A stretch of DNA of 64,000 nt from IMG/VR virus record IMGVR_UViG_3300028920_000022, positions 124,001 to 188,000 of that record, one strand, 5' to 3'. The notes beneath the pieces were generated by a model that was not told where the DNA came from, ran no database searches, and was given only the letters and a program-made list of their open reading frames with translations. Source of the DNA: a virus. Made by a program: the position numbers and the translations under genes. Positions 6,696-14,634 of this stretch are shown here, one piece after another; positions within the stretch are counted from its first letter, which is position 1, and the number at the start of each line of letters is the position of its first letter.

Positions 6696-8036
6696 ATGCT
6701 CACAGATGTTCCCGTTATCGATCAGAAATCTCTTGGACGTATCTTTCGCGTAGGTATTCGTGAAGGTAAAAATATTATGATTTTGGGTCCGTCTGGTGGC
6801 GGCAAAACATTTATTGCTGTGGATATCGCTCATTCAGAAGGATGTCGCCTAGTTTATATTAACTTGGCGGTATTGGAACGTACCGATTTCCAGGGGTTTC
6901 CTGTTATCTCTCAGGATAAAACACTGGTATCATACGCTACTCCTGACTTTTTGCCATTCGCCGACACCAACGAACGTGACGAAAAGAACGCTTTGGAAAA
7001 CCTCTCTACCATTCTCAATGACGCAAAAGATAAAAACATCATGGGAGAGATTGATAAGCGCTTGAATGCCGTGGAATATCGTCGTCAGGCTCGTATTATT
7101 GCGAATGCCATGCCGTACCTTTCGGAAGGCTCCCAAAAATCGCTGAAACCATACCTTAATAAGGTTCTAGCAAACCTCCCAGAAGGAAAACCAATTGTAT
7201 TCCTTTTCGATGAGGTCGATAAAGCCGCTAGCGAAACAATGCAAACTCTTCTGGAGTTCCTGCAGTTCAGAAGTATTAACGGACGCAAACTGGATATTAA
7301 GGCTTGTTTGCTGACTGGTAACTTGCCTGATGAACATGCTGCTTCTCAGCAGATTTCGCACGCCATTACGAAACGATGTAAGTCTTACAAGCTACAGTTG
7401 GACTTCAATCAGTGGCGTGAATGGGCTTATGGTCATGCCGTGCATGATTTGGTTGTTGGTTTCTTAACCGCTAACCCGGACTTTTTGCACAAGACCCCTC
7501 CAGACGGTGATCCTACTGCTTATGCTCTGCCGTCTCCTCGAACCTGGACTGACGTTAGTGATTCGTTGTGGGCTTTGGAAAAAGATAATCAATTCCAAAA
7601 GCTGAATGGCGAGGAGTTGGCTGGGTTGCAAAAACTTCTAATTGCTGGAAGCGTAGGAGACACTGCGGCAATTAAATTCGTTAACTGGTTCAAATACTAT
7701 CGTAAGATGGACCCGGTTGTGGAAGCTCTTTTGGAAAAGGGAAAGATGCCTGACCAAAAGAAACTGGACGCCCAGGAACTGTTTATCTGTGCTCTGTCGG
7801 CATGTTCCCGTGTATATAGAGAACTGAAGCCAAAGAACGAAGACAAAATTAAAAAGTATGCCAAGAATGTTTACAAGTGGATTGGTTCCCTTTCTGTAGA
7901 TATTCAAATGGGAGCTTCTCGTATGGCGTTCGGCGGAGACTTCGATAACATCCAAAAGTACCGTCTGTCGGAAATTGACGAGTTTTCCAACGTCTTCAAG
8001 CACATCAAGAAGACGATGCAAACTAATGATATCTGA
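6696..8036 (+). CDS. MoxR-type AAA+ ATPase (copy 1)
   Basis: A 446-residue ATPase. The Walker A is GPSGGGKT (residues 31-38) and the Walker B is VFLFDEVDKA (about 168-177). This is followed by a sensor-1-like LLTGNLPDE and an arginine-rich region, as in MoxR/RavA-class AAA+ proteins. MoxR ATPases act as chaperones with VWA-domain partners, usually encoded next door. The next gene, 5 bases downstream, is exactly such a partner. The protein at 22780 is its paralogue. GAGGAAAAACAAT precedes the ATG as ribosome site. Confidence 0.9.
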   Translation: MLTDVPVIDQKSLGRIFRVGIREGKNIMILGPSGGGKTFIAVDIAHSEGCRLVYINLAVLERTDFQGFPVISQDKTLVSYATPDFLPFADTNERDEKNALENLSTILNDAKDKNIMGEIDKRLNAVEYRRQARIIANAMPYLSEGSQKSLKPYLNKVLANLPEGKPIVFLFDEVDKAASETMQTLLEFLQFRSINGRKLDIKACLLTGNLPDEHAASQQISHAITKRCKSYKLQLDFNQWREWAYGHAVHDLVVGFLTANPDFLHKTPPDGDPTAYALPSPRTWTDVSDSLWALEKDNQFQKLNGEELAGLQKLLIAGSVGDTAAIKFVNWFKYYRKMDPVVEALLEKGKMPDQKKLDAQELFICALSACSRVYRELKPKNEDKIKKYAKNVYKWIGSLSVDIQMGASRMAFGGDFDNIQKYRLSEIDEFSNVFKHIKKTMQTNDI

Positions 8037-8041
8037 GTGCC

Positions 8042-9547
8042 ATGGAAGTAATTAATAAAACAATCCTTGACCCAAAACAGTTGGGTGGGGATAAGTTCAA
8101 CGAATATAATCAAAAAATCTCGGTATCCAAAGTAGCTCTTGCAAAGAGCCCAGAAAAGGGAGGGATGCCGTTTATATTCGCCTTCACTAGCGTGAAAAAC
8201 CACACGTTAGATGAAGTGAAAATGCCGTACCTAAACAAAGACGGAGACGTAGAGTTCTCTTGTACGGCAGCAACTGATGGCAAAGAATATAAATGGAGCC
8301 CTCAGATTCTGGATATCCTGGGACCACGTGAGGTTGCAATCATCACAGCTCACGAAACCTATCATATTGTGTTACAACATTGTAATGCGCACCGTGCGTT
8401 TGGTAAACACAAAATGGCATGGGCGTTGGCGATTGACTATGTTGTCAATGGTATGATTGAACACGATTTGATTCAAAGTAATCAAATCTCTCAGTACGAT
8501 TGCGATAAAGCCAGAACAAACGGGAACCATCCTATTTGGAAGAATGGGATCGGTGGAACTAAAGGTCCGGTTTATTTCGATGAATTAATGAAGGATATCG
8601 AAAAAACCCTCAAACAACTAGCTGAAGATAAGAAAAAAGGTAAGAAATCTGTCGTTCCTACTGGAAATATTGCCGAAAAACAACCCAAACCGCAGGTTAT
8701 TCGTCCATATGCTGATTATAAGTTGTATGGTCGGTCGGCTGAGGATATTTATGATGAAATTATGAAAAAGATGGAGGAGGAAGCTAAGAAAAATGGTATG
8801 AAGCTTTCTGACCTTCTTAGTCCTGGGGATTTTCACCTGCCTGGTGGTTACGTAATTGGTGGCGGATCCATGATGGACGAACATAAAGAAAACGACATCA
8901 GCCGAACCAAACTTTTGGAAGAGGTTATGGATGCCGTTTCTGCTGCTCGTGCACTGTCTGCTGGTAATATGCCATCAGCTATTGAAGATCAGTTAAAAGC
9001 ATTACAAGAGCCAAAACTTAAGTGGCAGGATATCGTTCGCCATGCTCTGCAAACCACCCGCCAGGAAAAAGGTACGCTTAATGATTGGACGCGCATGCGG
9101 CGTCGGTTGGTTTCTTATGAAATCTTTGTGCCCAAAAAGAAGGATCAACGAGTTCGTTGGCTTTGTATGTTGGACACTTCTGGTTCTATGAGCGATGATG
9201 ATATCGTGTACGGAGTCTCACAGTTAAAAGTTTTGGACGGTAGATCTAAAGGTATTGTGGTTCCCTGTGATGCTCAGTGTTATTGGGACCATGCGGTGGA
9301 AATCCATGGCATGAGTGACCTGCCTAAGGTAAAGCCAGTAGGTAGAGGTGGCACCGTGTTTACTGATTTCTTTGAGAACTACGAAAAGAAGATCGCGGAA
9401 GAGATCGACCTAATTATTGTGATTACCGATGGATATTTGTACGATTTGGACATGAAAAAACCTGCAGTGGATTGTGTGTGGGTTATTACCAACGATAATG
9501 AGTTCAAAGCTCCGTTTGGTAGAACTGCACCCTTGCGTTCATATTGA
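8042..9547 (+). CDS. DUF2201-type metallopeptidase/VWA protein (copy 1)
   Basis: A 501-residue protein with two domains. The N-terminal putative metallopeptidase domain has the HETYH (HExxH) motif at residues 104-108 with a conserved downstream helix. The C-terminal VWA domain has a full MIDAS: DTSGSM at about 378, GRGGT, then ITDGYLYD. This is the DUF2201_N plus VWA-like architecture. It is the expected partner of the MoxR ATPase immediately upstream; together they probably remodel a protein or metal complex. The stop overlaps a TTG that begins a homing-endonuclease remnant. Confidence 0.9.
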   Translation: MEVINKTILDPKQLGGDKFNEYNQKISVSKVALAKSPEKGGMPFIFAFTSVKNHTLDEVKMPYLNKDGDVEFSCTAATDGKEYKWSPQILDILGPREVAIITAHETYHIVLQHCNAHRAFGKHKMAWALAIDYVVNGMIEHDLIQSNQISQYDCDKARTNGNHPIWKNGIGGTKGPVYFDELMKDIEKTLKQLAEDKKKGKKSVVPTGNIAEKQPKPQVIRPYADYKLYGRSAEDIYDEIMKKMEEEAKKNGMKLSDLLSPGDFHLPGGYVIGGGSMMDEHKENDISRTKLLEEVMDAVSAARALSAGNMPSAIEDQLKALQEPKLKWQDIVRHALQTTRQEKGTLNDWTRMRRRLVSYEIFVPKKKDQRVRWLCMLDTSGSMSDDDIVYGVSQLKVLDGRSKGIVVPCDAQCYWDHAVEIHGMSDLPKVKPVGRGGTVFTDFFENYEKKIAEEIDLIIVITDGYLYDLDMKKPAVDCVWVITNDNEFKAPFGRTAPLRSY

Positions 9548-9750
9548 ACAAAAAACAACACGAAGTCCTAATAGGGGGACTTTTAGGAGACGCTTCCCTG
9601 GAATTGTCAGGGAAAATGCGTAATCCTCGTGTTCGTATTGAACGTTCTTACAAAGATATCAAATATTTACAGTGGCAGTATAATGTATTTAAAAGCATGT
9701 GCGGATCCGATGTACATGTTTACTGTAGGGCGCTGTCATGCTGTGTGTAA
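9544..9750 (+). pseudogene. N-terminal remnant of a LAGLIDADG-type homing endonuclease
   Basis: A 68-codon frame opens with KKQHEVLIGGLLGDASLEL and continues NPRVRIERSYKDIKYLQWQY. This is the first LAGLIDADG helix and following strand of that homing-endonuclease class, normally 150-300 residues long. The frame then runs into DNA belonging to the CxxCG gene at 9710 and stops. The element therefore looks deleted for most of its length and fused to the 5' side of a tail-family gene. Its TTG start overlaps the VWA stop. Confidence 0.7.
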
Positions 9751-9886
9751 AACGTGTGGTATACACGTTATTCAATTTCAAGAAGGTTGGCGAATATCAG
9801 CCTATAATAACTCACATAAAAGCTTGGTATTTAAGTGTCCTGATACTATATCTTGCAACGACTTTATTATCCGACAAATAATATGA
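9710..9886 (+). CDS. CxxCG mini-protein with IIRQII tail, possibly 5'-truncated
   Basis: About 58 residues from ATG 9710. It shows CKTCGIHVI, then ISCNDFIIRQII at the end. Compared with its neighbour at 9883 (C-x2-CGM, then ISCNDFIIKQII) it has lost the N-terminal GTH-x-F segment. Its 5' part overlaps the homing-endonuclease remnant in another frame, so the endonuclease deletion probably removed that segment. It may be a decaying copy. The stop overlaps the next ATG. Confidence 0.6.
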   Translation: MYMFTVGRCHAVCKTCGIHVIQFQEGWRISAYNNSHKSLVFKCPDTISCNDFIIRQII

Positions 9887-10104
9887 AAACAAATAATATG
9901 AAAATAGGAACGCACGAGTTCACGCTTACTGGTTCTAACTATACCAAATGTAATTTATGTGGTATGGTGATTTTAGGTTTAAGTCATGGTTGGGTAATCT
10001 CATGCAGAAATAAGATCAGGGGTGATAGAAAATCTAAACCTATAAGCGGCTTCAAACCAGACTACATCTCCTGTAACGATTTTATAATCAAACAAATAAT
10101 CTAA
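9883..10104 (+). CDS. CxxCG mini-protein with IIKQII tail
   Basis: A protein of 73 residues from ATG 9883 (68 if ATG 9898 is used, which starts MKIGTHEF as in the 48168 paralogue). Landmarks are GTHEF, CNLCGMVI, then SCNDFIIKQII. It is directly tandem with the copy at 9710. A 15-bp duplication (9871-9902 region) at the junction repeats AAATAATATGAAAA and provides the two alternative start codons. Confidence 0.7.
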   Translation: MKTNNMKIGTHEFTLTGSNYTKCNLCGMVILGLSHGWVISCRNKIRGDRKSKPISGFKPDYISCNDFIIKQII

Positions 10105-10105
10105 C

Positions 10106-10567
10106 ATGGAAATCGAACGCAAATTTCGTCTTACAAAACTTCCAGATATAAATCTAGGTGAGGGTGTATATATTTGTCAAGGCTATGTTTTTAATAATAA
10201 TGGCGAAATGAGAATTAGAAAATCGAACGACGTTTGTTCTCTATGTGTCAAAAACGATGGTGATCTTTGTAGAAATGAATGGGAAACCAGTATTCCGTTG
10301 TGGGTTTACGGACTAATTAGTAAACATATATCCAATTATTTAATTCAGAAAACGAGATATATTGTAGATGTTGGCGGAACAAAATTAGAAATTGATCAAT
10401 ACCATTCTCTTCTTAGTGGTCTTATTATATTAGAATGCGAATTTTCTTCTATGGAAGAAGCAGAACAGTTTGAACTTCCACATTGGGCGGAAGACGCAAT
10501 AGAAGTTACTACGAATAGCAGTTTTAAAAACAAAAACCTTTCTAAAATTGAAGTAATTCCTATCTGA
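10106..10567 (+). CDS. CYTH-domain protein (triphosphate tunnel metalloenzyme-like)
   Basis: A 153-residue protein with the signature N-terminus MEIERKFRL (EIERKF). It then has paired basic/acidic strands typical of the CYTH barrel: EMRIRKS, LCVKND, EWETSI, KTRYIVDVGGTKLEID, LILECEFSSMEEA and FKNKNLS. CYTH enzymes act on triphosphates (thiamine-PPP, inorganic PPP) or make cAMP. In a single-domain phage protein a triphosphatase role is the simplest guess. It starts 1 base after the preceding stop. Confidence 0.85.
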   Translation: MEIERKFRLTKLPDINLGEGVYICQGYVFNNNGEMRIRKSNDVCSLCVKNDGDLCRNEWETSIPLWVYGLISKHISNYLIQKTRYIVDVGGTKLEIDQYHSLLSGLIILECEFSSMEEAEQFELPHWAEDAIEVTTNSSFKNKNLSKIEVIPI

Positions 10568-10588
10568 TATGTCGATGCACATCTAAAA

Positions 10589-10613
10589 CGTGTTCTTTTT
10601 TGGATAGAACACG
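10589..10613 (+). repeat. 7-bp inverted repeat between genes
   Basis: CGTGTTC (10589-10595) and GAACACG (10607-10613) flank an 11-base loop beginning TTTTTT. No T-run follows the stem, so terminator function is doubtful; an operator or RNA hairpin just before the 10624 gene is possible. Confidence 0.5.
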
Positions 10614-10623
10614 GGTGATAATT

Positions 10624-10851
10624 ATGATGGCATTGACCATATTTTTCAAAAATGGAAAGCAAATGAACGGTCTTCTTTGGTCATGGCGTCCAAAAGAGGG
10701 CTGGTTTCAAGCACTAAATGAAAAAACTGGAAACGTCAAGCGCTACCAGTTAAAAGATATCAAAGGCGGTCAACTTTGGCAAACCAGAGACCGTCGAGAT
10801 AATTATGAATCTTTGGTGGATAAGGCTATGGCAGAGGGCTGGGAACCGTAA
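10624..10851 (+). CDS. hypothetical small protein
   Basis: A 75-residue protein from ATG 10624 (a TTG 24 bases upstream lies in the inverted repeat and is less likely). It reads as a small beta domain (TIFFKNGKQMNGLLWSWRPK, then GWFQALNEKTG) followed by a helix. It is convergent with the minus-strand gene ending 1 base away. Unrecognised. Confidence 0.6.
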   Translation: MMALTIFFKNGKQMNGLLWSWRPKEGWFQALNEKTGNVKRYQLKDIKGGQLWQTRDRRDNYESLVDKAMAEGWEP

Positions 10852-10852
10852 T

Positions 10853-11257
10853 TCACCAGTTTGATTTCTGCATTTGGGCTTCATCCCACTGAGTCAATTC
10901 ATTTTTCTCAGTCAAAATCCAATGTAATTCAGGGCGAATTGGTGCAGGTAATGGTTTACCATTTCGTTCGCTAATAATTATTCCTTCTACATTTCCATCG
11001 GTACGAATCTTAACCCTGTCACCGATACAATATTTTTCTTTTGGTTTAAAATCTTTTGCCAAAATGGAACCAGCAACTGCCGCTACTACCGCAGCCTCTT
11101 TGCTAATTTCAAATTTCATTAGTTTTTCCGCAATAGTTTCTACGTTATCACCCTGGATATATAAAACAGATGCTTCACGGATAGCACGCATTGCGTCCAT
11201 GTGATTTTTGATTGGTCCGCTATTAAGTGGACCATTTTTTATTTGTACGGTACCCAT
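10853..11257 (-). CDS. hypothetical protein, SH3-like C-terminal part
   Basis: A 134-residue protein on the minus strand. It has an AGGATT ribosome site and a candidate promoter upstream. The N-terminal half is helical (AMRAIREASVLYI ... AAVVAAVAGSILA). The second half reads as a small barrel (KYCIGDRVKIRTDGNVEGIII), the pattern of SH3/KOW-like modules. It is one of few minus-strand genes here and is convergent with the 10624 gene, so it forms its own unit. Function is unknown. Confidence 0.7.
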   Translation of the reverse strand: MGTVQIKNGPLNSGPIKNHMDAMRAIREASVLYIQGDNVETIAEKLMKFEISKEAAVVAAVAGSILAKDFKPKEKYCIGDRVKIRTDGNVEGIIISERNGKPLPAPIRPELHWILTEKNELTQWDEAQMQKSNW

Positions 11258-11284
11258 TGGAAATCCTGTTATGTTTGATTCCAG

Positions 11285-11312
11285 CTTATACCACGAAACG
11301 GTTTCTTAACAA
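11285..11312 (-). promoter_or_regulatory. candidate minus-strand promoter for the 11257 gene
   Basis: On the minus strand, TTGTTA (11312-11307), a 16-base spacer and TATAAG (11290-11285), with TGG directly before the -10 (extended -10). Predicted transcription starts about 20 bases before the ATG at 11257. Confidence 0.45.
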
Positions 11313-11332
11313 AATGATATATTATTAAGAGA

Positions 11333-11623
11333 ATGCGAAACAAAAAACCGGAAACCTGGAAAGATATTGTCAAAAAATTGCACACCAATGCGCCTGTTGC
11401 AAAAGGACACAACTGGACTATAACTGGTGGCGGGGGAGGATCGGAAGCTCGCTCATGGAGCCCGTTGTTTGACAAGGAAGCCACGCCAAAACATATTAAA
11501 TACAAATGTTTAAAGTGTGGAGCGACTGCAACCAAAGAGGTGGGCGGAGAGTTTCTGCTGGACAAGCCCGAATATCAAGATTTGACTTGCACTGAGGTTG
11601 CTATACATGATATCATCACCTGA
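11333..11623 (+). CDS. CxxCG mini-protein with IHDIIT tail
   Basis: A 96-residue member of the window's CxxCG/tail family. It has KGHNWTITGGGGG (H-x-aromatic followed by a glycine run), CLKCGAT, then LTCTEVAIHDIIT at the end. The tail codons differ from the commonest DNA version (GATATCATCACC), yet the residues are conserved. It directly abuts the next start. Confidence 0.7.
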   Translation: MRNKKPETWKDIVKKLHTNAPVAKGHNWTITGGGGGSEARSWSPLFDKEATPKHIKYKCLKCGATATKEVGGEFLLDKPEYQDLTCTEVAIHDIIT

Positions 11624-11923
11624 ATGAGTAAGAATATACGTTTTATTGTTGAGGATGTTGGACCAGCTCCAAAAGAAAAAGTATACGTAACCTTTACACG
11701 ATCCAAAAATGGCAGTAGAATAGTTACGGTTAATTGTCCGGCAGATGGAATACAACTTTCTGAAGCAAGAAAAATTGCAGAAGTTTCCGCAGAAAAATTA
11801 GCAAGAACACTTTGTTCTAGTTTGTGGTGGCGAGTTGATACCTTAGATCATGGAAAACGTCTAGCCGCCGCTCTAGAACACGTCATCAAACAGTTGAGAA
11901 ACTATAATGATCGTTCCTCCTGA
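11624..11923 (+). CDS. hypothetical small protein
   Basis: A 99-residue protein starting on the base after the previous stop. A beta-rich first half (KVYVTFTRSKNGSRIVTVN) is followed by two helices (LSEARKIAEVSAEKLARTL and KRLAAALEHVIKQLR). It overlaps the next gene by 17 bases. No family is recognised. Confidence 0.65.
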   Translation: MSKNIRFIVEDVGPAPKEKVYVTFTRSKNGSRIVTVNCPADGIQLSEARKIAEVSAEKLARTLCSSLWWRVDTLDHGKRLAAALEHVIKQLRNYNDRSS

Positions 11924-12230
11924 TGAAGTAATTCTAATGCATCGACAGCTAATGGAATTGCAAGATCAAATCTTTAAGCTTAAATCGGAAATGCAAAACA
12001 AATGCGATCATGATCTTGTGAGTGAATGTAAAGATAACCCTATAATACAGCGTATTTGTGAAATATGTGGATTGTACGAGTGGCAGCATAACCAAGCACA
12101 TTTCAAAAAATTAACCAGCAGTAGGGTTAAATTAGTTTCAGACAGCGCAATGGTACAGCTTCGAATCACACTTCCTCACCACAAATTTTTAACTTCAAAC
12201 GAGCTGCCAGTAAAAGAAATAATTGAGTAA
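11907..12230 (+). CDS. CxxCG protein with coiled-coil N-terminus and VKEIIE tail
   Basis: A 107-residue protein. The N-terminal helix is VILMHRQLMELQDQIFKLKS. It is followed by CDHDLVSEC, CEICGLYEW, then NELPVKEIIE. The tail here is not overlapped by another gene: the stop is TAA and the next start is 64 bases away. The codons (GAAATAATTGAG) lack TATAAT, so the tail is conserved as protein even without downstream coupling. Confidence 0.7.
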   Translation: MIVPPDEVILMHRQLMELQDQIFKLKSEMQNKCDHDLVSECKDNPIIQRICEICGLYEWQHNQAHFKKLTSSRVKLVSDSAMVQLRITLPHHKFLTSNELPVKEIIE

Positions 12231-12234
12231 CCTA

Positions 12235-12263
12235 TTGCGTTTAGCCTACAGGTTTGATAGACT
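12235..12263 (+). promoter_or_regulatory. sigma70-like promoter
   Basis: TTGCGT (12235-12240), a 17-base spacer, and TAGACT (12258-12263). It is followed by a leader of about 24 bases with a GAGGAAG ribosome site before ATG 12294. It sits in the only gap after the 11333-12230 operon. Confidence 0.55.
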
Positions 12264-12293
12264 GGGTTCAATCATTTGATTGCGAGGAAGAAT

Positions 12294-12719
12294 ATGGCAA
12301 ACAACGTTCGATTCGGATATTTTGAAGTGCAAACCAATCAAGGCAAGGGTTACATTTGTGTGGCGATGAGTCGTCCACAAAAAGGAAATGTAATTCACGA
12401 GGCGGCGTTTGCTTTTTGTTCACCAAGAGAAAAGCTATTTTCTAAGCCTTTGGCTAGAAAGATTGCTGAGTCCCGTCTGCGAAAGGGTAAGGGGATTGTG
12501 TTTGACCACTCCGGTGGTATCAAGGCAGCTTTTGTGAAGGCGCTAGGTAAGGCGTATCCGCTTCCTGGGTGGGTCAGAAAGAATCTGTCTAACTGGCATA
12601 TTCGTTTCGGTTTGCGGGGTGGGGACGAACGTCCTGAAATTGTTTGGAAGAATAATGAGGTTCTTTTAAGAACTGAGGGTTTGTTGGTAAGAGAATCACT
12701 GTCAACTACTTCCTCTTAA
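12294..12719 (+). CDS. hypothetical basic protein
   Basis: A 141-residue protein from ATG 12294, chosen because GAGGAAG lies 6 bases upstream; an upstream TTG at 12276 overlaps the leader. It contains SKPLARKIAESRLRKGKG and IRFGLRGGDERPEIVW. It has its own promoter, suggesting separate regulation from neighbours. Unrecognised. Confidence 0.7.
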   Translation: MANNVRFGYFEVQTNQGKGYICVAMSRPQKGNVIHEAAFAFCSPREKLFSKPLARKIAESRLRKGKGIVFDHSGGIKAAFVKALGKAYPLPGWVRKNLSNWHIRFGLRGGDERPEIVWKNNEVLLRTEGLLVRESLSTTSS

Positions 12720-12750
12720 AAGCGGGAGCCTCAGAGGTCAGGGTAAAATA

Positions 12751-13110
12751 ATGGAAAATGAATCTGTTAACAAAGCTTTGGATGTCGCCAGCAATAGTGT
12801 GCAAGATCTTACTTCGGCTATTAAACAAATTGCACCTGATGCGTGGAATATTGCCGTGCAACAACAGATAAACGAATCTATTATTCAAACAGTAATTGGT
12901 GCTACAATTATATTGTTATCTATCATTGGTGGTAAATATTTCCGCAACTTACTAAAGAAAAATGATGCTAGATCTGATGATATTATAGGCGTCACAGCTT
13001 GCGTTTGTGTGGTGGCTGTTGTAGGTATTGTTATTATGGTTTTTGGCATTCTTGGTTTATTGAACCCAGAATACTATGCAATGCGAGATTTTATCAAAGT
13101 AATAAATTAA
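12751..13110 (+). CDS. two-TM membrane protein (holin-like topology)
   Basis: A 119-residue protein with an amphipathic N-terminal 45 residues. It has two membrane segments at about residues 49-66 (TVIGATIILLSIIGGKYF) and 77-104 (rich in V/I/A/C/G), joined by a short charged loop (KKNDARSDD). Small two-TM phage proteins are often holins or lysis regulators, but no endolysin gene is adjacent, so that label is only a possibility. The ribosome site is CAGGGTAA. Confidence 0.7.
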   Translation: MENESVNKALDVASNSVQDLTSAIKQIAPDAWNIAVQQQINESIIQTVIGATIILLSIIGGKYFRNLLKKNDARSDDIIGVTACVCVVAVVGIVIMVFGILGLLNPEYYAMRDFIKVIN

Positions 13111-13116
13111 TGCCAA

Positions 13117-13422
13117 ATGCAACATACAGGCTTTAAAATACAGTCTAAAATTAAATATATGCAGATAGAAGATTTTGTGGAAAACCTTTTATCTGGTGAC
13201 TTGTTAGCAAAGTATAAATCTCATAATTGGAAAAAGAGGGGACGAAATCACGTTATGTGTAAGAGGTGTGGTAGCTATTTTCATTTTTATGATCCACACA
13301 ACAAAAAACAGGACATTACGTATCATTGTCGGTTCTACACATTTGTGGGCAACTGGCGCGAGTGTGGGTTTGATACCATCTTATCTTGTGTAGACATGCA
13401 AATAAAAGATATAATCGAATGA
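13117..13422 (+). CDS. CxxCG mini-protein with IKDIIE tail
   Basis: A 101-residue member of the CxxCG/tail family: KSHNWKKRG, CKRCGSYFHFY, a second Cys pair later (HCRF, ECGF), then LSCVDMQIKDIIE. The last codons are GATATAATCGAATGA and overlap the next ATG. TTGTGT lies 18 bases before TATAAT here. The N-terminus has an extra helix (MQIEDFVENLLSGDLL). Confidence 0.7.
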   Translation: MQHTGFKIQSKIKYMQIEDFVENLLSGDLLAKYKSHNWKKRGRNHVMCKRCGSYFHFYDPHNKKQDITYHCRFYTFVGNWRECGFDTILSCVDMQIKDIIE

Positions 13423-13853
13423 ATAGTTACAGATATTTTATTATTCACGATACGTGGGGAGATCTTCTTTTTCTGAAGACCCCAAAGCGCTTAGATAAAA
13501 CTATAGTAAAAAAACTGTTATTGGCTGATTACGATACGGTTTTGTTCGCAATTTCTAACAATACAGAAATTAATGTTGAGGCAACTAAAATTAAGGTTAC
13601 AATCCAAGACTATATTACACCAAGTTTCTTTTTAAATTGTAACAAAGAAGATTGGGAAGAAGACGATAATAAGTTTAATTTGTTGGATTCGAATAAGGTT
13701 TTATTATGTTCAGAAAAGTTTATGCGTCAAATGTTTTATTTGTGGAAACAAAGCGCAAACCCTTCAAGTATAGATAACAAAATTCTAAAATGGCTACGTC
13801 GCAACTACAAAGAAGCCATTAAGCTGGCGTGCATCAAGGACGTGGTAACTTGA
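13419..13853 (+). CDS. hypothetical protein with IKDVVT tail
   Basis: A 144-residue protein from ATG 13419 (ATGA overlap). No CxxC is present, but it ends LACIKDVVT. This shows the tail also occurs on proteins outside the CxxCG family. Tail codons GACGTGGTAACT share little DNA with the usual version. The body is unrecognised; residues 60-75 read VTIQDYITPSFFLNCN. Confidence 0.7.
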   Translation: MNSYRYFIIHDTWGDLLFLKTPKRLDKTIVKKLLLADYDTVLFAISNNTEINVEATKIKVTIQDYITPSFFLNCNKEDWEEDDNKFNLLDSNKVLLCSEKFMRQMFYLWKQSANPSSIDNKILKWLRRNYKEAIKLACIKDVVT

Positions 13854-13863
13854 GAAAAAGTTG

Positions 13864-13891
13864 TTGACATATCTCAGCCTCATGTTATACT
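13864..13891 (+). promoter_or_regulatory. sigma70 promoter at a start codon (leaderless)
   Basis: TTGACA (13864-13869), a 16-base spacer, and TATACT (13886-13891). The ATG of the next gene is at 13899, 8 bases after the -10 box, where transcription should begin. No ribosome site fits between. Confidence 0.75.
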
Positions 13892-13898
13892 CTCATCT

Positions 13899-14210
13899 AT
13901 GTGGACACAAACCGTATCTTTGATTGACCTTCCAGAAGTTGCAGAACTTGTGGAAAGATATGGTGTTTTCGATGGTCCCATGCCCCGCTTTGTACTGGTT
14001 GGCACTCTGGAATTAAAACCCGGTAAACACCTCACAGGTGTTCTGTGCTTTGTGGATAACGAGTTCCATGCCCACCTCTTGGCAAAGAAAATGGCTAAAC
14101 ATGGCTCAGTACAGATTGAACATACCGAAGCTCACCCTGATGGAGTTACATATTCCGTTGGTGCTGTAGAAAGTTTTGATAGAATGTTTGGACGCATTCT
14201 TCAAAAATAG
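13899..14210 (+). CDS. hypothetical protein from a predicted leaderless message
   Basis: A 103-residue protein. It includes FVLVGTLELKPGKHLTGV and FDRMFGRILQK, suggesting a small alpha/beta domain. Base composition is less AT-rich than its neighbours. The promoter placement means the transcript should begin at or just before the ATG. It probably heads the 13.9-14.9 kb unit with the winged-helix gene. Confidence 0.7.
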   Translation: MWTQTVSLIDLPEVAELVERYGVFDGPMPRFVLVGTLELKPGKHLTGVLCFVDNEFHAHLLAKKMAKHGSVQIEHTEAHPDGVTYSVGAVESFDRMFGRILQK

Positions 14211-14222
14211 GAGAAAGAAAAC

Positions 14223-14633
14223 ATGAGCAATAAGCTGAACGATAAACAAATAGCTGTCATTCGTGATTTGTACGAAAACAGTGAGGAGTTTCGTAATGTT
14301 GTGGCGCAACATGTCAACCGGCGCGTAGAAGAGGCACAGAAGCTGTCCAAGCTTTTTGGAGACGCTCCGGAGCCCATCAAGCAGCGTAAACCTCGCGGGA
14401 AAAATAAGAAGGGTCAATCTAATCATCCTTCCGCCATTCTGGAGGCTCTCGGTAGCAAGAGCATGACCCGTAAGGAAATTGCCACAGCTCTCGATAAGAA
14501 TGGGCATTCCATCGATGAGAAGACGCTCAACACCACCTTGTACAACATGAAGAAAAGTTTTGCACAGGGTAAGACCGGCTTGAAAGCCGAGGGTGAACGT
14601 GGTAGTATGAAGTATACTGCCTTCAAGAGCTAG
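14223..14633 (+). CDS. winged-helix-like DNA-binding protein
   Basis: A 136-residue protein with AGGAGAAAG ribosome site. After an N-terminal helical part and a basic linker (KQRKPRGKNKKGQ) it has HPSAILEALGSKSMTRKEIA, then helices and a strand pair ending EGERGSMKYTAFKS. This matches winged helix-turn-helix spacing (helix, turn, recognition helix LNTTLYNMKK, wing). It is likely a transcription regulator or nucleoid protein. Codon use is GC-richer than its surroundings, typical of a well-expressed gene. Confidence 0.7.
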   Translation: MSNKLNDKQIAVIRDLYENSEEFRNVVAQHVNRRVEEAQKLSKLFGDAPEPIKQRKPRGKNKKGQSNHPSAILEALGSKSMTRKEIATALDKNGHSIDEKTLNTTLYNMKKSFAQGKTGLKAEGERGSMKYTAFKS

Positions 14634-14634
14634 A

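Noticed and set aside
9871-9903. 15-bp duplication as a recombination attachment site
   Set aside because: Single local duplication with no integrase or matching distant copy; more likely slippage or deletion scar.
10589-10613. Inverted repeat as a Rho-independent terminator
   Set aside because: The stem is only 7 bp, the T-run is in the loop, and none follows the stem.
12751-13110. Holin
   Set aside because: Topology fits, but there is no endolysin or spanin nearby and no sequence signature, so only the membrane call is kept.
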